The position numbers were made by a program, and so were the translations under genes. Shown in pieces: positions 53,010 through 61,118 of a stretch of DNA of 64,000 nucleotides. The notes beneath the pieces are model-generated. The model worked only from the letters and a program-made list of their open reading frames with translations. It did no database searches and was not told the DNA's origin. The stretch is taken from the NCBI GenBank assembly GCA_034435055.1, contig DAOTXS010000047.1, forward strand, positions 59,456-123,455, in the 5' to 3' direction. Positions within the stretch are counted from its first letter, which is position 1. Every line of letters begins with the position of its first letter. This DNA comes from DAOTXS01 sp034435055 (GTDB lineage Bacteria > Chloroflexota > Anaerolineae > UBA4142).

Positions 53010-53432
53010 TTGTTTTGGAACGTGGTCAGCGCGCGTCCCTATCTGATGCAAGACAGGGAGAATCGTAGTTTGGCGGGCGGGATTTTTCTGGCATTCCTGA
53101 TTCCCGCGTTGATGAGTCTGGGCGCGCAAATCGGCGGCGATAACAAGCTGGTTTGGCGTGGCGTGTTTGTTACTGCCACATTGCTGGGCGGATTCTTTTC
53201 CGTGCGACTCATCTTGGCAACGCGTCAAAACTCCGCTGGCGGTTTTTCCCGCAACACGCGCTGGCTAAGCGTTTTGCTGTACGGCGTGATTTTGATCGTC
53301 GCATTGTTTCCTGATCTAGGAAAACCGTTCGGTTTGACCGGCTTGCAAGTGGAAGCATTCCTCATTTGCTTTTTGCTTTTGCTGGGGCACGGTCTCGCGT
53401 GGGATTTTTTAACGCAGAGCAAAGTGGAATAG
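53010..53432 (+). CDS. Four-helix membrane protein with missing or unusual start codon
   Basis: A 140-residue membrane protein from a TTG at 53010, with about four hydrophobic helices (including LLYGVILIVALFPDLG and AFLICFLLLLGHGLAWDFL). In-frame sequence upstream reads VDTFYALVAGTCFALVGLFWN, which continues the first helix naturally but starts at a GTT (52959) after a TAG (52953). The true N-terminus may therefore have a non-standard start or a mutated ATG. Function unknown. Confidence 0.6.
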   Translation: MFWNVVSARPYLMQDRENRSLAGGIFLAFLIPALMSLGAQIGGDNKLVWRGVFVTATLLGGFFSVRLILATRQNSAGGFSRNTRWLSVLLYGVILIVALFPDLGKPFGLTGLQVEAFLICFLLLLGHGLAWDFLTQSKVE

Positions 53433-53767
53433 GCATCCACAGATTTCGCAAAATCCAAGATCAACCGTCCCAAGCGGCTAGCCGCTCGGGACGTTTATTT
53501 TGAGATTCTATTGTCGTCCGCTTGCCAGAAATCGACGCAGGCGCGCCTAGCACCGAAAAACCAACTTATCGCTGTCGTACAGAATCTCATTTGGAACCTT
53601 CTTCTTTGCACGGTATTCTAGCCGATTTTATGCACGAGGGTAAAGACCGCCCGCGAAAATTTCTCACCCCAACTCCATCGCATCTCCATTATTTCTCCAC
53701 ACGATTATTTTATGCTAGAGCCAGATTAACGGAGAATGCTCCGCAAGAAAAATACTGGAGGTGCAAG
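53433..53767. other. Gene-free stretch before the secreted Met/Gly-rich protein
   Basis: Contains a fragment of the family E repeat (catccacagatttcgcaaaatc), a terminator, and about 250 further bases with no convincing gene. A readable frame that runs into the next gene is considered chance. Confidence 0.5.
53466..53501 (+). terminator. Rho-independent terminator
   Basis: Stem cgtcccaagcgg / ccgctcgggacg (one mismatch), followed by tttatttt. It ends transcription of the preceding membrane-protein gene. Confidence 0.75.
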
Positions 53768-54358
53768 ATGAAAAAGTTTCTAGTGATCGGATCGATTGCC
53801 GCGCTCGTGGCAGTCATCGGCGTGGCAATGCTGGGCGGTGCAGTTGCGTTCGCGCAGGGCCCCACGCCAGCCACACCGCCCGCGTTCGGTCGCGCGTTGG
53901 GAATGGGGATGGGTGGATTCGGCGGACCGCAGAATTCGCTCGTCGCCGTGGCAGCTAAAGTGCTCGGGATGGATCAAGCCGCACTCATCGCTGAACTGAA
54001 CGCCGGCAAGACGATTGCCGACGTGGCGAAGGCGAAGAATGTTGCCACCGACAAGATCGTGAATGCATTTGTCGATGCGCGCGCGCAGGCACTCAAAGCC
54101 GCCGTCGATGCCAAGCGCATCACGCAAGCGCAAGCCGATGCCACACTCGCCGCGCTCAAAGCGCATGCGCAAACCGATCTGACCAGCAAGTACACGCCGC
54201 ATCAGTACGGCATGGGACGTGGTCAGGGACGCGGGATGGGGCAAGGTTTCGTCGATGCAAACAAGGACGGCATCTGCGATAACTGCGGCGCACAACCGCC
54301 CGCCGGTCAAACGCAACCCGGTCAATTCAATGGACCACGCGGTCGCTGGAACCGGTAA
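53768..54358 (+). CDS. Secreted Gly/Met-rich protein with DUF2680-like helical region
   Basis: A 196-residue exported protein. The signal peptide (MKKFLVIGSIAALVAVIGVAM) ends near AFAQ. GMGMGGFGG and later GMGRGQGRGMGQG stretches flank a helical region (VLGMDQAALIAELNAGKTIADVAKAKNV), similar to YckD/DUF2680 proteins. Near the end, DANKDGICDNC resembles an EF-hand calcium loop with added cysteines. The ATG follows ggaggtg. The next gene is an ECF sigma factor after a terminator, so the pair is not co-transcribed. Confidence 0.75.
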   Translation: MKKFLVIGSIAALVAVIGVAMLGGAVAFAQGPTPATPPAFGRALGMGMGGFGGPQNSLVAVAAKVLGMDQAALIAELNAGKTIADVAKAKNVATDKIVNAFVDARAQALKAAVDAKRITQAQADATLAALKAHAQTDLTSKYTPHQYGMGRGQGRGMGQGFVDANKDGICDNCGAQPPAGQTQPGQFNGPRGRWNR

Positions 54359-54370
54359 GGCGTTACACTT

Positions 54371-54402
54371 GAGGGGAAGGGGAAAAACCTTCCCCTCTTT
54401 TT
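54371..54402 (+). terminator. Rho-independent terminator after the secreted protein
   Basis: Stem gaggggaagg / ccttcccctc, loop ggaaaaa, then ttttt. Confidence 0.92.
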
Positions 54403-54466
54403 GGCTTGAGCCGATATCCACCCGTATCGCAAACGAATTTTTTCGTCATATTTGTATGGAGTGTTG

Positions 54467-55021
54467 GTGATTTCGGAACAGCAGCTTTTGCAACGAGCAC
54501 AGCACTTGGAGCGATACGCCCTGGGGGCAATTTACGATCAGTACAGCCCCCGGCTATTTCGCTATGCCGCCCGCTTGTTGAACAACGCCGATCTTGCCGA
54601 AGAATGTGTCGCCGAAGTGTTTAGTCGATTCCTTCACGCCCTTGAAGCCGGCAATGGTCCCAAAGAACATTTACAAGCGTATCTGTATCGCATCGCGCAC
54701 AATTGGATTACCGATTACTGGCGTGTCAAACCACCGCCGTTTGACGAACTGGACGAGCAAATTGCGAGCGACGCGAAAAATGATCCACTATCGATTTTTG
54801 TCAGACAAATTGAGCATACCCAAGTGCGCGAGGCATTAGCGCATTTAACACCGGAGCAACGTCACGTCATCGTGCTTAAATTCGTCGAAGGATTGGATAA
54901 CGAAGAAATTGCCGCCGCATTGCACAAACCGGTTGGCGCGATCAAATCGTTGCAACATCGCGCAATCGGTGCATTACGCCGTCACTTGATGAAAGAAGAA
55001 ATCACCTATGAATCCGCCTGA
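54467..55021 (+). CDS. ECF-type RNA polymerase sigma factor
   Basis: A 184-residue sigma-70 family protein. Region 2 is LGAIYDQYSPRLFRYAARLLNNADLAEECVAEVFSRFL, with LQAYLYRIAHNWITDYWR for promoter opening. Region 4 is EEIAAALHKPVGAIKSLQHRAIGALRR. The start was set at GTG 54467, five bases after ggag; upstream TTG codons are possible. Its end overlaps the DUF5667 gene by 14 bases. Confidence 0.9.
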   Translation: MISEQQLLQRAQHLERYALGAIYDQYSPRLFRYAARLLNNADLAEECVAEVFSRFLHALEAGNGPKEHLQAYLYRIAHNWITDYWRVKPPPFDELDEQIASDAKNDPLSIFVRQIEHTQVREALAHLTPEQRHVIVLKFVEGLDNEEIAAALHKPVGAIKSLQHRAIGALRRHLMKEEITYESA

Positions 55022-56099
55022 TTCAATTATCGAGCCAAGCATCCAGATAGTCATCGATCATCTCCCGCCCACACCGATGCGCGATCCGCGCGTTGCCTCA
55101 CGCAGACGCGCCCAATTTTTGGCTGAAGCCGCCACGCTGCGGCAAGCCGTACCTCCAAGCCCCTTTCTTCGTCAAAAGAGTGGGTTGAACATTTTTCAAA
55201 GAAAGGAGCGAATAAGTATGACCACGGTAGCGATGGTACTCTTGATGCTTTCGCTGGCGTTTGGCGGTTCAGGTGCGGCAGTCTTTGCTGCACAAGATGC
55301 AATGCCCACCCACCCGCTTTACGGAATCAAACTCGCGACAGAAGACGTGCGCATCAATGCGGAGAACAATGCGCAGACGCGCATTGAGTTGACGCTTGAA
55401 TTTGCAAATCGACGGATGAACGAGATTGCAACGATGGCAAACAGCGGCGTCGTGCCGCCGGCTGCGGTGATGGAGCGGCAACAGATGCAGATTCAAACGG
55501 CTCTACGCGACGCGGCAGATGTAGATGATCCGGCGATGAAGCAAATCTTGCTACGCACCCAAACGATGCTGCAGGAGCAAGTGCAGCTTACTGAAATGTT
55601 GCGCGTCCACGCACCTGATTCCATCACACCGATTCTTGAGCGCGTGCGCGAGCGATTACGCCTGCAACTGCAATTGACCGATCTGGGCTTGCGCGATCCG
55701 CAACACTTCCGCACCCAAATGCGCCAAGCCACACGCGAGCAATCGCAAGAGCGGCAAAAAGAACAGCAACCAACCGTACAACCGAAACCAACAGCCGTTT
55801 CTCCGCAACCAACGATGACGCAACAGCGGCAACCACAACCGCCAACTGCTCAGCCGCAACCAACAGCCGTCCAACGGCAACAACAATCATCCTCAGCACA
55901 GCCGCAGCCGACCGCTGTTCAACAACAAAATCAACAACAGCAGCAACAGCAATCATCGGCGCAAGCGCAACCCACTGCTGTGCAAAATCAACAACAATCG
56001 CAATCGAGCGCGCAAACACAGGCAACGCCGGTGCAACAGCAACAACACTCCAGCAGTGGTTCGTCTAGCGCGAGTTCTAACCAAAGCGGCAAACGTTGA
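55008..56099 (+). CDS. DUF5667 protein, probable anti-sigma partner with Gln-rich tail
   Basis: A 363-residue protein. A short cytoplasmic N-terminus and a membrane helix (VAMVLLMLSLAFGGSGAAVFAA) at about 75-95 lead to the DUF5667 domain (HPLYGIKLATEDVRINAENN). A helical stretch runs to about 240, followed by a long Gln/Pro/Ser tail. DUF5667 proteins are commonly encoded next to ECF sigma factors and probably restrain them by membrane contact; this is inferred from the overlap here. Confidence 0.85.
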   Translation: MNPPDSIIEPSIQIVIDHLPPTPMRDPRVASRRRAQFLAEAATLRQAVPPSPFLRQKSGLNIFQRKERISMTTVAMVLLMLSLAFGGSGAAVFAAQDAMPTHPLYGIKLATEDVRINAENNAQTRIELTLEFANRRMNEIATMANSGVVPPAAVMERQQMQIQTALRDAADVDDPAMKQILLRTQTMLQEQVQLTEMLRVHAPDSITPILERVRERLRLQLQLTDLGLRDPQHFRTQMRQATREQSQERQKEQQPTVQPKPTAVSPQPTMTQQRQPQPPTAQPQPTAVQRQQQSSSAQPQPTAVQQQNQQQQQQQSSAQAQPTAVQNQQQSQSSAQTQATPVQQQQHSSSGSSSASSNQSGKR

Positions 56100-56125
56100 C
56101 ATCGCCGGTCTCAAGGTAAATCGTC

Positions 56126-56158
56126 AAGCGCGGTTGAGCAATTGCCCAACCGCGCTTT
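56126..56158 (+). terminator. Hairpin terminator after the DUF5667 gene
   Basis: Perfect 11-bp stem aagcgcggttg / caaccgcgctt with a loop containing gcaattgc. Few T residues follow. Confidence 0.65.
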
Positions 56159-56247
56159 GCTATTCCATAACTTTTCAACTGCCTCTCCACAAATTCTCCA
56201 TAGGGAATCGTTAGAATGTCATCAGAAATTCAATCAGAGGAGAAAAT

Positions 56248-57171
56248 ATGTCGGCTCAAAATTTGTACATCGATTTCAAATCGCCCAAACCGCCAGCCCT
56301 CGCGCGACGGTATCGGATGGTGTGGACAGATCGCATCCGCCATTTGGTGCAATTGGGCTTTGCGGCATTTATTTTGTATCTGAGCGTCGCGCACAACCTA
56401 GCAACCGATGACGGCGCAGTTCCATCCATCGATGCGTTGTGTCCGTTCGGCGCGGTTGAAACGTTTTATCGCTGGATCACCAGCGGCGGTCAGTACGTAC
56501 CCAAAACGCATTTATCGAATTTGGTGCTTGGCATCGGACTGTTAATCGGCGTGGTATTTGCTGGCGGCGCGTTCTGTGGCTGGGTCTGTCCATTTGGCGC
56601 AATGCAAGATTTGTTGTCCTGGATTCGTACGAAACTCCACATTAAAGAAATTCGTGTGCCGGAAAAATTGGATCGCATCTTGCGCTACGGTCGATTCGTC
56701 GTTCTGATCTTTGTCTTGATCCAAACCATCACGCTGGTGAAATTGTGGTTCGCCGATTGGGATCCGTATCGCACGCTGTTCGGTCTTGGCTGGTTGTTCG
56801 AATTCAATCTCGCAACATCGTGGGGCGCGTACCTGATTGCTGGCGGCATCATCGTTGCTTCACTCTTCGTTGAACGCGCGTGGTGTCGCTATATGTGTCC
56901 GCTCGGCGGCGCGATTAGTTTGCTCGGCAACTTGTCGTTCTTGCGTATTCGGCGCAATGGCGATGCGTGCAAAGGTTGCAACGTGTGTGAGAAACCCTGT
57001 CCGGTAAAATTGCCGGTCGCAACCGCAAGTACGATTAGTCCAAACTGCATCGGTTGTCTTGCGTGCGTGGAAGCGTGTCCGCGTCACGGAACACTTGAAG
57101 TGCAAGTCGCGCCAACGTGGTTCGATGGGTTGCGTCGAATCTTCAACCGCAATCGCGTTACTCAAAATTAA
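56248..57171 (+). CDS. NapH/NosR-like membrane protein with [4Fe-4S] clusters
   Basis: A 307-residue electron-transfer protein. It has five or so helices with CGWVCPFG and CRYMCPLG on the cytoplasmic loops, the paired CxxxCP motifs of NapH/NosR-type proteins. The C-terminus carries two ferredoxin-type 4Fe-4S motifs (CKGCNVCEKPCP and CIGCLACVEACP). It would pass electrons from menaquinol to a periplasmic or extracytoplasmic reductase. The ATG is preceded by gaggag. The following gene is a likely partner. Confidence 0.92.
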   Translation: MSAQNLYIDFKSPKPPALARRYRMVWTDRIRHLVQLGFAAFILYLSVAHNLATDDGAVPSIDALCPFGAVETFYRWITSGGQYVPKTHLSNLVLGIGLLIGVVFAGGAFCGWVCPFGAMQDLLSWIRTKLHIKEIRVPEKLDRILRYGRFVVLIFVLIQTITLVKLWFADWDPYRTLFGLGWLFEFNLATSWGAYLIAGGIIVASLFVERAWCRYMCPLGGAISLLGNLSFLRIRRNGDACKGCNVCEKPCPVKLPVATASTISPNCIGCLACVEACPRHGTLEVQVAPTWFDGLRRIFNRNRVTQN

Positions 57172-57199
57172 TGACATCGGTCGAACAGGAGAATTCAAA

Positions 57200-57865
57200 A
57201 TGCGTGTCAATCCATTTTTCATGCCGATCATCCTCATCGTCGCGTTGTTCGCCACCGTATTCACGGCGCAAGCGATGGGGCAATGGTCAACGAGCGGCAA
57301 ATCCGCTATCGATATGACGAAATTGACGCCCGCCGACATCAAAGGTTGGATGACGATTCAAGAGGTGATCGATGGTCTCAAAGTTCCGCCCGAATGGGTG
57401 TACGAAGCCGGGAAAATTCCCGCCGATGTACCGGCGACAACGGCGATGAAAGATTTGGAAAAAGTCGTACCTGGGTTTGAAACATCGTTGATCCGCGAAG
57501 AGTTGACGAAAAAATTGAGCAGCACGTCCGCGCCAGCCATCACCACGCCAACGCCGGTCGCAACGCCAAAACCGACTGGAGTCGTCGGCGCAACCGCGAC
57601 GGCGCGCGCAACCACCGGCGAAGTTCACGTAACCCCCACGCCCTTGCCCGTTGGTCAAGCCATGCCGGCTGATCAAATCAAAGGTAAACACACACTCAAA
57701 GAAGTGAGTGATTTGTGTAGGGTTCCGTTGGACAAAATTTTAGCCGGCTTGAAACTTGATCCCAAAACGGATCCCAATACCACGATCAAGGACCTGATTT
57801 CTGCCGGCAAAATCACCGAAGCGACTGATGTGCAAAAAGTGGTCGCCGAGTTGCAGAAGCAATAA
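57200..57865 (+). CDS. Secreted protein with duplicated KDL-type domain, partner of NapH-like protein
   Basis: A 221-residue exported protein with an N-terminal hydrophobic signal (MPIILIVALFATVFTAQAM). Two related domains of about 60 residues, beginning IKGWMTIQEV and IKGKHTLKEV, each contain a helix with VP and a later T-x-x-KDL. They are separated by a Thr/Pro linker of about 40 residues. This type of domain accompanies membrane redox proteins in related bacteria (recollection), so an assembly or docking function is possible. The ATG at 57200 follows aggaga. Confidence 0.7.
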   Translation: MRVNPFFMPIILIVALFATVFTAQAMGQWSTSGKSAIDMTKLTPADIKGWMTIQEVIDGLKVPPEWVYEAGKIPADVPATTAMKDLEKVVPGFETSLIREELTKKLSSTSAPAITTPTPVATPKPTGVVGATATARATTGEVHVTPTPLPVGQAMPADQIKGKHTLKEVSDLCRVPLDKILAGLKLDPKTDPNTTIKDLISAGKITEATDVQKVVAELQKQ

Positions 57866-57873
57866 TTTCAGCG

Positions 57874-57958
57874 TGTCATTGCGAGGAGTGTTTTTTACGA
57901 CGAAGCAATCTCCAAGTAACCTGGGGATTGCTTCGCTCCTTCAGAACTCGCAATGACA
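57874..57958. repeat. Family B interspersed repeat, copy 4
   Basis: tgtcattgcgaggagtg ... gaactcgcaatgaca, with gacgaagcaatctccaag and cctggggattgcttcgctcc. It is the best-preserved copy. Confidence 0.85.
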
Positions 57959-57970
57959 CTCATGCCGCGT

Positions 57971-57999
57971 TTTACGTTTTACGATTTACGTTTTATAAT
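57971..57999 (+). promoter_or_regulatory. Promoter of the two-component system
   Basis: TTTACG, a 17-base spacer, then a perfect TATAAT, 8 bases before the ATG. Upstream cgttttacgttttacgatttacg is a short tandem motif; similar text is found near 47.93 kb. Confidence 0.6.
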
Positions 58000-58007
58000 G
58001 GAGTCCA

Positions 58008-58733
58008 ATGGCTCAACGAATTCTCGTCGTCGATGACGACAAACAAATTGTCCGGCTCGTTGCCTCGTACCTGGAACAAGCCGGCTTTACCCTCTTCACC
58101 GCGTACGATGGCGACGAAGCGATGCGCGTCATCCGCCGCGATCGTCCCGATCTCATCGTGCTCGACTTGATGTTACCCAAGCACGACGGCTACGAAATTA
58201 CCAAATGGTTGCGCGGCGATCAAACGCTGGCAGCCACGCCCATCTTGATGCTCACCGCGCGCGTCGAAGACAGCGACAAAATCCTAGGACTCGAACTCGG
58301 CGCGGACGATTACTTGACCAAGCCCTTCAACCCGCGCGAAGTGGTGGCGCGCGTGCGCGCGATTCTGCGTCGCACGACGACACCCGCCGCAACACACGTA
58401 CTTCAAGTGCGCGGACTCGTTCTCGATGTCGATCAACACACCGTAACCATCGACGGGCGCGTCATCGAAACGACGCCCACCGAATTTGCATTGCTCAAAA
58501 CGCTGATGGAAAATCCCAATCGTGCCTTCACGCGCGGCGAGTTGATCGAAAAAGCGTTGGGCTATTCGTACGAAGGACTGGAGCGCACGCTCGACAGTCA
58601 CATCAAAAACTTGCGCAAGAAAATCGAGGACGATCCGACTGCTCCACAGTACATCGAAACTGTTTTTGGTGTCGGTTATCGCCTGAATGATGCTCCAGTT
58701 GTGACTGAGAACGCGAAGCGAGGCAAGCGATGA
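58008..58733 (+). CDS. OmpR-family response regulator
   Basis: A 241-residue response regulator. The receiver domain has the acidic pocket VVDDDK, phosphoacceptor Asp53 (VLDLMLPKHDGYE), Thr83 and Lys105 (DDYLTKPF). The C-terminal winged helix (PTEFALLKTLMENPNRAFTRGELIEKALG and RTLDSHIKNLRKKIE) is OmpR/PhoB type. Its stop overlaps the kinase start (ATGA), so both are made together. Confidence 0.95.
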   Translation: MAQRILVVDDDKQIVRLVASYLEQAGFTLFTAYDGDEAMRVIRRDRPDLIVLDLMLPKHDGYEITKWLRGDQTLAATPILMLTARVEDSDKILGLELGADDYLTKPFNPREVVARVRAILRRTTTPAATHVLQVRGLVLDVDQHTVTIDGRVIETTPTEFALLKTLMENPNRAFTRGELIEKALGYSYEGLERTLDSHIKNLRKKIEDDPTAPQYIETVFGVGYRLNDAPVVTENAKRGKR

Positions 58734-60115
58734 ATCGCTTGTGGGTGCGTCTGACAATCGCGTTCATCGCTGTCACGCTCGTCGTCGTTGTGGCAATCGG
58801 CTGGCTTGCCGATTCCAGCGCGAACAACGAATTCCAACAGTACCTCAGGCGCCAGGAGCAAATCGCGCAAGCCGGGTTGATTGACGAACTCGCCGCGTTG
58901 TATCAACGCAACGGCAACTGGGATGGCGCGGGCGAGTTGATCACCGCGTTCAATACACCGCTAGGTCGCGGGCGTGGTATGATGGGCGGCGGTGCCGGGA
59001 TGATGATGGGGCGCAATCGTCCGCCGATGATGTTGGCAGATGCGAGCGGTCGCGTGGTGTACGACGAACGCAATCAACGGGTCGGCACAACGTTGAGTAC
59101 AAGCGAACGCAGTCTTGCGCAATCGATCAACGTGAACAACAACCCGGTCGGCTATTTAATCGTGGGGCAAGCCGCGCTTGTACAACTTGCGCCAACCGAG
59201 CAAGCCTTTCTCGATCAATTGCGCCAGACCTTGTTGCTTGCTGGCATCGCGGCGATTGTGTTCGGCATCGTGTTAGGTTTACTCATCAGTCGTACCGTTG
59301 CCAAACCTCTTGCAAATCTCGCGCAAGCCGCACGTCGATTTGCCGCGCGCGATTGGAACACGCGCGTACAAGTGCAAGGCGCGGACGAAATCGCCGAGGT
59401 CGCACGCGAGTTCAACACGATGGCAGATGAAATCCAACGTGCGGAAACTTTGCGTAAAAATCTCATGGCAGACATCGCCCACGAATTGCGCACGCCGCTC
59501 ACCGTGTTGCAAGGCAACTTGAGCGCGATGCTCGATGGCGTGTATCCGCTCGAACGCGCGGAGATTGCGACGCTGTACGACGAAACACGTTTGTTGAACC
59601 GGCTCGTCGACGACTTGCGTGAACTCGCGCTCGCTGAAGCCGGGCAACTGCAACTCAATCTGCAATCGACCGATGTCGCGGCGGTCATCGAATCGACGGT
59701 TGCCAGTTTTGCCGTCGCCGCGGAAATGCAAGGCGTACGTTTGAACGTCGCTGCAAAAAATCTGCCGCGCGCCAACGCCGATCCCGACCGCTTGGCGCAA
59801 GTGCTGCGGAATTTGATTGCGAATGCGTTGCGGCACACATCAAGCGATGGAGTCGTTACGGTCGCCGGTTATTCGGAGCGCGACCGAGTTTGTGTCAGTG
59901 TAACCGATACCGGCGAAGGCATCGCATCCGAAGATTTGCCGCACGTCTTTGATCGCTTCTATCGCGGCGACAAATCGCGCGCGCGGGCAAGCGGCGGCAC
60001 GGGCTTGGGACTCGCAATTGCAAAAACGCAAATCGAAGCGATGGGGGGACAAATCGGTGTGGCGAGTGAACCCGGGCGCGGCGCAAAATTTTGGTTTACT
60101 TTGAAAACGGAGTAA
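58730..60115 (+). CDS. Sensor histidine kinase with Met-rich extracytoplasmic loop
   Basis: A 461-residue membrane kinase. There are two hydrophobic segments (about 9-26 and 167-188), and a HAMP-like region follows (SRTVAKPLANLAQAARRFAARDW). The phosphoacceptor is His251 (ADIAHELRTPL). The ATP site shows LIANALRH (N box), DTGEGI (G1), FDRFYRGD (F box) and GGTGLGLAI (G2). The sensor loop includes a Met/Gly/Arg-rich stretch at 80-101, with Met84, 85, 91-93, 100 and 101, which might bind a soft metal such as Cu(I). This is inferred only from composition. Confidence 0.93.
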   Translation: MNRLWVRLTIAFIAVTLVVVVAIGWLADSSANNEFQQYLRRQEQIAQAGLIDELAALYQRNGNWDGAGELITAFNTPLGRGRGMMGGGAGMMMGRNRPPMMLADASGRVVYDERNQRVGTTLSTSERSLAQSINVNNNPVGYLIVGQAALVQLAPTEQAFLDQLRQTLLLAGIAAIVFGIVLGLLISRTVAKPLANLAQAARRFAARDWNTRVQVQGADEIAEVAREFNTMADEIQRAETLRKNLMADIAHELRTPLTVLQGNLSAMLDGVYPLERAEIATLYDETRLLNRLVDDLRELALAEAGQLQLNLQSTDVAAVIESTVASFAVAAEMQGVRLNVAAKNLPRANADPDRLAQVLRNLIANALRHTSSDGVVTVAGYSERDRVCVSVTDTGEGIASEDLPHVFDRFYRGDKSRARASGGTGLGLAIAKTQIEAMGGQIGVASEPGRGAKFWFTLKTE

Positions 60116-60118
60116 GAT

Positions 60119-60223
60119 TGTCATTGCGAGCCCAGCAGGGGCGAAGCAATCTCCGAGATGCTTGGGGATTACTTTGTCGCATCATTCGACTACGCTTCGC
60201 TCCCGATGCTCCTCGCAATGACA
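60119..60223. repeat. Family B interspersed repeat, copy 5
   Basis: tgtcattgcgagcccagc ... gctcctcgcaatgaca, with ggcgaagcaatctccgag and gcttggggattac. It fills the gap between the kinase and the ECF sigma gene. Confidence 0.8.
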
Positions 60224-60230
60224 TTTTCAA

Positions 60231-60833
60231 ATGGACAACGACATCCTACTTGTGCGCGCCGCGCAACGCGGCGACAAACACGCGTTCGCGCAACTCGTCG
60301 AAAAGTACGAGCAACGGGTGTACAATCTGGCACGCAAAATGATGCGCAATCAACAAGACGCGGAAGACGTTTTGCAAGAAACGTTCATCAGCGTCTTTCG
60401 TCATCTCGACGAATTTCAAGGCGACGCAGCGTTTGCCACCTGGCTCTATCGCATCGCCACAAACGCCAGTTTGATGAAATTGCGCGGGCGCAAAACGCCG
60501 CCGTTGTCGCTTGACGAGCCGGTGGAATCGGACGACGGCGACGGCGCGATGCCGCGCGAAATCGTCGATTGGAGTTTTACGCCGGAAGAAGCGTTGCTCA
60601 GCACCGAAGTGCGCGCACAGATGGACGCGGCGGTCGAAGCGTTGCCGGAATCGATGCGCGCGGTATTCGTCCTGCGCGACATTGAAGGATTATCGGTGCA
60701 GGAAACCGCGGACGTGTTGGGCATCAGCGTGCCGAATGTGAAAACGCGCTTGCATCGCGCACGATTGATGTTGCGCGAAAATTTGTCGGCGTATTTCAAA
60801 GAGCACGCGTTGGCAGGAGGTAAAGCGCGATGA
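60231..60833 (+). CDS. ECF-type RNA polymerase sigma factor
   Basis: A 200-residue ECF sigma factor (SigW/RpoE-like). Region 2 is FAQLVEKYEQRVYNLARKMMRNQQDAEDVLQETFISVFRHL, with FATWLYRIATNASLMKLRGRK. Region 4 is LSVQETADVLGISVPNVKTRLHRARLMLRE. Its stop overlaps the anti-sigma ATG. It is likely controlled by that zinc protein. Confidence 0.94.
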   Translation: MDNDILLVRAAQRGDKHAFAQLVEKYEQRVYNLARKMMRNQQDAEDVLQETFISVFRHLDEFQGDAAFATWLYRIATNASLMKLRGRKTPPLSLDEPVESDDGDGAMPREIVDWSFTPEEALLSTEVRAQMDAAVEALPESMRAVFVLRDIEGLSVQETADVLGISVPNVKTRLHRARLMLRENLSAYFKEHALAGGKAR

Positions 60834-61090
60834 AACATCGACCGGGGGAATGGTGCGCGGAACTGAGCTCGCAACTGCCCGATTATCTCGACGGCGAAGC
60901 GAAGGAAACAATCTGCCGCGAGATCGAAGCGCATTTGGCAGAGTGCCAAGATTGTCGCGTCGTTATCGACACACTCAAGAAAACGATTGGGTTGTACCGT
61001 ACCGCCCCGCGTGAAGAGGTGCCGGGCGAAGTGCATCAGCGATTGGTGAAGATGCTGAACCTTGACCAATTACAAAAACCGGGCGCATAG
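60830..61090 (+). CDS. Zinc-finger anti-sigma factor (ZAS type)
   Basis: An 86-residue protein with the HxxxCxxC motif (HLAECQDC) of zinc-binding anti-sigma domains; an upstream CAELSSQLPDYLDGE is typical. There is no membrane helix, so it would sense soluble signals, perhaps thiol oxidation, and release the ECF sigma encoded just before. Its ATG overlaps the sigma stop. Confidence 0.92.
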   Translation: MKHRPGEWCAELSSQLPDYLDGEAKETICREIEAHLAECQDCRVVIDTLKKTIGLYRTAPREEVPGEVHQRLVKMLNLDQLQKPGA

Positions 61091-61118
61091 TCCAAGCCAG
61101 ATTTGCGCCCAACATTTT

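Noticed and set aside
53522..53767. N-terminal extension of the secreted Gly/Met-rich protein
   Set aside because: A signal peptide and a strong ribosome site at 53768 define the true start; the upstream part lacks coding character.
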